Notes under the pieces: generated by a model
What the model saw: only the letters and a program-made list of their open reading frames with translations
What the model was told of the DNA's origin: nothing
Databases searched by the model: none
Assembly (NCBI RefSeq): GCF_000002425.4
Contig: NC_037258.1
Coordinates: 833,719 to 897,718, forward strand
Reading direction: 5' to 3'
DNA: 64,000 nucleotides
Origin: Physcomitrium patens
Lineage: Eukaryota > Streptophyta > Bryopsida > Funariales > Funariaceae
Position numbers and translations under genes: made by a program
Shown here: positions 58,901-64,000 of the stretch, piece after piece
How positions within the stretch are numbered: position 1 is the first letter of the stretch
Layout: each line of letters opens with the position of its first letter

Positions 58901-61900
58901 CTCAGGAGTCCGCTTATGATGTATAAATTGGATTGATGCGAGCTTCTCTTTGAGATTGCGATTGTTGTTATAATTTCTCTTGCGTTTGAACTCATAATGA
59001 CTTCAAAATGCAGAATGAAATACCCAAACCAATGTTTTCCAATGTCCGAGAAAAAGTGGCTCTTATAGAGGCCAATCAGAGGAGCCAAATTGCACCTAAT
59101 GGTTCGGAACGAGACTTTCAAGACGAAGACACAACTGGGGATTTTACGGGCCAACACAACTGGAGAGCTGAAGTATCAAGTGACATGAGTACCACTCCTC
59201 TGTCACCCAGGAGACCGGATTATTTTCAACGTCTGATTACTAAGCCGCAGGTAGCACCAATTGCTTCGGAAACGGGTCTTGCTGATTCTCCCTCATTCGT
59301 AGACGGCATTACAGCTGCCATTCCAAATGTCCAGGATCTTCTAGCTGCTGATGCTGGAACGCCCGAATCAGAGTTGGGTTGGAATCCCAGAAAAATTGTT
59401 TGGAGTGCCCAGCAATCCAATCGTCAAACTATGGCAAGTCTTGCGCTACCATATTTTACTTATCTAATGTTAATTGTGAATGAGTCGGAATTTGTGATTT
59501 TTAAAATTTATTTATTTTCTTCGTTTTATTGGGATGTGGTCTGTAATTCCAAACGGAGGAAAATTGTGTGCAAGTATGCTTGTTCTGTTCTTATCTAACT
59601 GCCAATCTAGTTTCTACGCTATTACATCATATATTTTCTTTCACTGGTACTGCATTCTCTGACCTGAAATTGACACGATGGTTCAGGAAGACCGAGACGA
59701 TTTGCGGCAGCCAAGAACAGTTCAGATGGAAGATGACACCATGGACTCCTTGCCTGACCAACTTCGTACACCAAAAGGTCTACAAGAGAGGGACCACAAA
59801 TTTGAATGCATGACAGAAGAGGCAGTGAAGACTTTAAATCAAGTGTCTCATTCCAAGGAGGTGAGAAACAGTGTAGCAAGCAAAATGTTAATGAGGCTGA
59901 TGTCCATACAGGACAAGGGCCGCGCAGAAGCAGAATCTTCTTCTGATGGGGAGTCCCAACAGATACTTCGAAGAACTTTGCAGTTTCATCCTGAAAGTGA
60001 CAGTCAATTGCCATCGCAGTCCCTGAGAGAGGAGGATACAGGACATCAGATGAGTGCTGGTGATCCTGACGATCTAATGAAAGTGGAGAGCATCAAGGAC
60101 ATGGATGAGGTTCGTCATATGATTCACTGCTTTTTTAGTTCAACTGTATACACTCGTTATATATATACATTTGCCATTACACATTCGCCAGGAGAGAGTA
60201 TATTTCACTACTCAACAGTTCTGTTAACTTTCGCAAGCGCAATTTTTCCAATTACGCTTAAAGTTGCTTGGGGCTTTCAACCATTATTATCTTTTTAAGG
60301 TTTCAGGCCTCACGCACTTCACGAGTGGTTTACGTGTGTAATAAGGAAGTTTGAAATTTAGCACAGTTGTTTCTTACGCTATCGTTGCATGGAGAATTCC
60401 AGGAAACAGATTCAATTGAAACAAAAACTCATTCCAGTCGACAAGAATCCAGAACGAAAAGTTTGCTTCAGGAGTTGCAGGTGCTATTCCTTTCTTTCAT
60501 ATAAAATCTGCTGCTTAAGCTTTTAGAATGTTTGAAGTTGTCTCTGTCATTCTCGATCATGTCAGGTACTTATTGTTGGAAACATACATCTGATTGGTGT
60601 GTTCCAGTTATCTGAAGAGAAGCTTGGTGCCTTGAAGAGACGGTCCGAGGAACTACGAATGAGGGCTCAGGATTGTCACCAAGCTATAGCGAAGAAATGT
60701 AGGGATGATTCTTGTTTCGAGATGAAGGAACTGGCAGCCTTCTGTTCCCAGGCACATGTTAGCAAGCTAAAAAAGCGATGCCAACTTCTAAATTGTGTTC
60801 AGGTACCACCACGAGTTTTTCACTTCTTAATCAAATTCTCTGGCCAGATTGGTGCAGATCTTGTAAGATCAAGCAACCCAGTCAGAGACACACTATTGTG
60901 CATAAGAAACTCTGAAGCAGGATTTTGAGTCATAATCTTTATGATGATGGAGGTCTTGACGTAATCTTAGACTGACTTGTTAGTGAGCAATAACCCTCTT
61001 GTGGACGACCTTGTGGCAGTGGTGGAACGTCAAGTCCGCGAAAACTGGGGATGGCCAAGTTCTTCATGAATTCAAATACTGGTCGTTGCTCACTCATAGG
61101 TTTCATATCTTCCCTAATTCTTCTTGATTTGCGCTCAACGTATGCTAAGCGAAGGGATTTAGGCGTTGGCATGATCCTGTAACATAATCTTGTGATGATC
61201 ATTGCCCTTAAAGCCAGTGCGTTGGTCTATTGATTCTTTCTCCACTTTGGCGAACTTTTTTCTCCTGAGTCATTGATATACTTTAGCTCGAATATTTGTG
61301 ATCTGAACTGTTTATGTATCTCTCTTCATGTCCAGCATCTTCGAGCGGAGTGCGATAAATCTCGAGTCTTTTGTGTCTAGGAGCTTGATTGATCTCAACG
61401 ACGAGAAAATTGATCAGGTATGGTTTGTCTTCATCGCCTAATTTGGCAGTTTTAGTATTCATGTTCGTCGGAAAGCGCTCTTTCTTCATAGATTAATCGA
61501 AATGCTCATACGTTTCGCTATAGGATTTTCCCCAGTAAGTATATGGTTTGATTTTATGTGAGTAAGGAGCATTACTAGTGTTCAGGTCTAAGACCCCAAA
61601 CAAAACCGTTGCTCTCGTGGTTGACGACTTCACTTCTGTAATGAGTACTGCAGTCCTGACCCGCAGTGCTTTGCGATGATTACAACTGGCATTGCTACAG
61701 TGCATTTTAGTGACTTCACCTTTGTTCAAACTGTCTCCCTTTGCTATTTCAGGTATGCTAAGTGGGTGATGACCAACTCTATGTTTGGTGTGACTGCAGG
61801 TATATAGTCACATGAATGCCTCGCTTGCTTGGAGATGGTTTCTGTCAGGACTTGACGAAATAATTCAATCACAAAGCTTATTTTATCATGTTCAGGTACG

Positions 61901-62811
61901 TGAGTTTTTGTTGAACATGGAACAGAATCTGGAGTCCTAACATTTCAATTCTGTAAAGCACCTTCTGAACTAGAGACGGTAGCATATGGAATTAAATTTT
62001 TTATATACTCACTGAGATGCTGTTTTGTAGTGTATAAACTCTAAGGTGATGATTCTGCTGGATCTTATGGAGGAAGTCAAGAGCTGTCGAAAATATCTAG
62101 TGATACCTTATTTCCGACTTCAGACTGGTAAAGCTACCACCAATAATTCTCCTAATGTATGCCATCCCTTTTTGCGATTTGTTCCGACACAAACTTTCTT
62201 AGCATATAAAAAGCTATGCATTTATACTCGTCTTTCACGGAACCATTTCGTGTCCTGAAATTCAACTGCATTTCCCTTCAGTTCTGAAATTTAAACTGTT
62301 GGATGAGATTGCACTAACACCCATCATCATGGCTCAAGTTATTGAGTTTGTTGTTCGTGGTACTTTTCTGAACATCATGACTTTTACTTCACTTACATCC
62401 CTGCATCTTGAGAGTGTCTTTGAACCCTAGCCATTCAATTAGAATATAACAAAATGGCTACTAAAGTCAATGTTTCTGTTGTGATTTTCAGATACGAACC
62501 TTCAGCTCGGTCTAAAATTCTCCAACAGCGAACTCTTGTTCGATTTTGTTGTGTTGCTTAATATCAGGCAAGTCGTCCAGATGAGGTACAGCAGGAGATA
62601 TGAACTGGATCGCGCGGTGGAGATGAGTCAGAAGCTGGACTGTGATGTAGAAATGGAATCTGAAGGTCGATTCTTTGGGAAGAAAGTATCCGCAGTAGAA
62701 ATCAAGAGCTGTGTGTCTTCTGTGGTCTCCGGACACCAGCTTTTGTCACGCGTTTGTGCCTGTGTAAATACACTCATCGAGAAGATCAAGGGTGAATCTA
62801 ACTATCGTTGA
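55924..62811 (+). CDS. KNL1: Kinetochore scaffold protein KNL1/SPC105 (plant type)
   Basis: About ten exons are inferred: 55924-56396, 56979-58839, 59014-59433, 59687-60109, 60403-60480, 60608-60802, about 61346-61417, 61800-61895, 62031-62127 and 62492-62811, roughly 1344 residues. KNL1 links the Mis12 complex to the checkpoint at the outer kinetochore. An N-terminal PP1 docking motif RRVSF sits at residues 43-47, followed by IHVFARDDDYETPP. Next comes a long acidic disordered part with MELT-like sites (NMTMDSQTF near 186, VVSMETSS, TVSMETTS, VTMEID, SMDITKT near 605, MDMSD). Then there is a coiled coil (LSEEKLGALKRRSEELRMR) and a C-terminal RWD-like region ending CACVNTLIEK. Intron 3 appears to use a GC donor, the exon 4 donor (GTTCGT) is weak, and exon 7's start is uncertain. 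An alternative 3' end near 63388 is possible. Confidence 0.85.
60803..61345 (+). other. KNL1 intron 6 containing an antisense open frame
   Basis: Between two KNL1 exons the minus strand is open for 87 codons (60939-61202), with coding-like codons and patches such as RKSRRIREDMKPMSEQRPV and FRGLDVPPLPQG. The plus strand is also partly open here (LVDDLVAVVERQVRENWGW). No identity was recognised. The junction of exons 6 and 7 is hard to phase, so an exon may be missed here. Confidence 0.35.
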
Positions 62812-64000
62812 TGACCCTCCAGGGAGAAATAGGTATGTTTTTAATTGAAATCTCGACATCACATGTAGTGCAATCACGCATCAGAGAGATTCCGGGAAGT
62901 GTAGAATTAGCTCATTACTTAGTCTTATGAGGTGCTATTCATTTATGATCTTAGAACTATTAAACTCTCTCTAGGTGTGGATTCAACTGTTAGTTGAAAC
63001 GGTTGTGTCTTACTGGGTAGCCTGTCCATCCGGAGCTCATTCTGTACAATTTGCTATATCAGATTAGTTGTAGCATGTAACTCACTTTCACTTATCTACG
63101 GTTAACACTTGGCGAGCTTCATGATTTTGCACTCCGATGAATCTTGTCCGATGGCCTATTTTGATCAAACTCAACCATAGTTAGGTGCTACTGAAATGTG
63201 GAAGTGTTCGAATGAAGAATTGATTTTGAAACCGTAATTTTGAGCTACAATCAGTAACCATAAGGCACTACTGCCGGAGGTCGCAAAGCAGAAGTCATGT
63301 AAGAGGCGCATTATTGAATAGGTCTAGATTTACAAGTCGATATTCGAGGGCCAATTCTATCTGCTTAATAGCCTTCGTTCAGTGCAGAAGCTTCTGCCAA
63401 GAGCTTTACGAAGTTCGTAAGATGATTGTGCATGCATTGGACTCACAAATCAAGGCTTCAATGACAACTACATTGCCGAAGAACTCGGCTGGTGACTTGA
63501 CACACAGAACCCTTCGGGATAATGATTCGCCTTCTTCCGTTCTGAGTCTCAGAACAAGTTTTGAGAACTACACATGCCGCTCGAAAGCACTGGCATATCT
63601 TAACCAGCTATTCGAACAAACATATGGTGGACGAGCAGGCGCGTCACCGGATTGACAAAGGGCAGAGTTGATCCTGTTGATACGTGTGTCCGACCCAGTG
63701 ATGAGGTGTTATCCTCCTCACCTAGAGTGTGTTCTGGCTCCTCGAGCAGGAGGGGGCTCTGTATTCCAGGGTTGTTCACGAGCACCGCCACTCCGCCACT
63801 CCCCCAACTCAACCCACCACAGACAGAGTTGCCTCAATTGCTGCAAAATGAAGGGAATTAAAACAGACTTGCAATCACGCACATGGCAGGAGACGAAATC
63901 GTCGTAAAAAGGATCTTCTTTTGGTGCGCGTGATGGGTGCGCAACAATCTGGCTACTGAAGAAAAAATGGGACGAGACCATTAATGAATCGACGCGTCCG
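62812..64000. other. KNL1 3' flank; one unidentified open frame
   Basis: A plus frame at 63368-63655 follows a TTCAG acceptor and reads CRSFCQELYEVRKMIVHALD. It could be an exon of another gene. A shifted acceptor at about 63388 would instead give KNL1 an alternative C-terminus, EASAKSFTKFVR. Minus-strand frames at 63600-63981 overlap each other and are not supported. Confidence 0.3.

Noticed and set aside
1-64000. CRISPR arrays, bacterial operons, tRNA or rRNA genes
   Set aside because: None seen; the window is eukaryotic nuclear DNA with spliced genes and plant retrotransposons.

Overview
The window is nuclear DNA of a land plant, most likely a bryophyte and probably a moss (Physcomitrium-like). 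This is inferred from three things: intron-containing genes for plastid and kinetochore proteins with short introns; gene-rich, GC-balanced islands set in very AT-rich, TE-filled DNA; and chromodomain Ty3/gypsy elements. Species identity cannot be proven from sequence alone.

Layout. 1-6700: a heavily decayed minus-strand Ty3 chromovirus, cut by the left window edge. 6700-11000: AT-rich relic DNA with a fold-back MITE and a 56-bp tandem duplication. 11.0-13.3 kb: a microsatellite-rich, gene-like island with no assignable protein. 14.9-15.7 kb: exons of an unidentified, probably broken minus-strand gene. 17.46-19.50 kb: a six-exon plastid-targeted DUF3598-like gene. 21.14-22.76 kb (minus): a BTB/POZ gene of the At1g63850 type with two in-frame stops. 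25.40-26.47 kb (minus): psaD, photosystem I subunit II. 27.4-30.06 kb: an unidentified plus-strand multi-exon gene whose splice phases chain perfectly. 30.66-32.32 kb: a long-TIR, Mutator-like element carrying the 3' end of a receptor-kinase gene. 32.3-35.6 kb: AT-rich relic. 35.62-45.92 kb: a decayed Ty1/copia element inserted in a (TA)n tract and split by a much younger chromovirus (38627-45019, TSD CAAGG). 46.64-47.02 kb (minus) and 52.85-53.31 kb (plus): two paralogous small proteins. 48.1-52.2 kb: AT-rich relic with a broken Lys/Glu-rich ORF. 55.92-62.81 kb: KNL1/SPC105-type kinetochore scaffold gene in about ten exons.

The genes do not form an operon or pathway; this is an ordinary eukaryotic gene island arrangement. 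The most notable items are (i) a third ORF of about 140 codons between the chromodomain and the 3' LTR, conserved in both chromovirus copies; (ii) the kinase-carrying long-TIR element; (iii) the two-member small-protein family; and (iv) the repeat architecture of the moss-type KNL1. Nearly all nonsense codons in the younger chromovirus are ones reached by C-to-T change, which points to methylation-driven decay.
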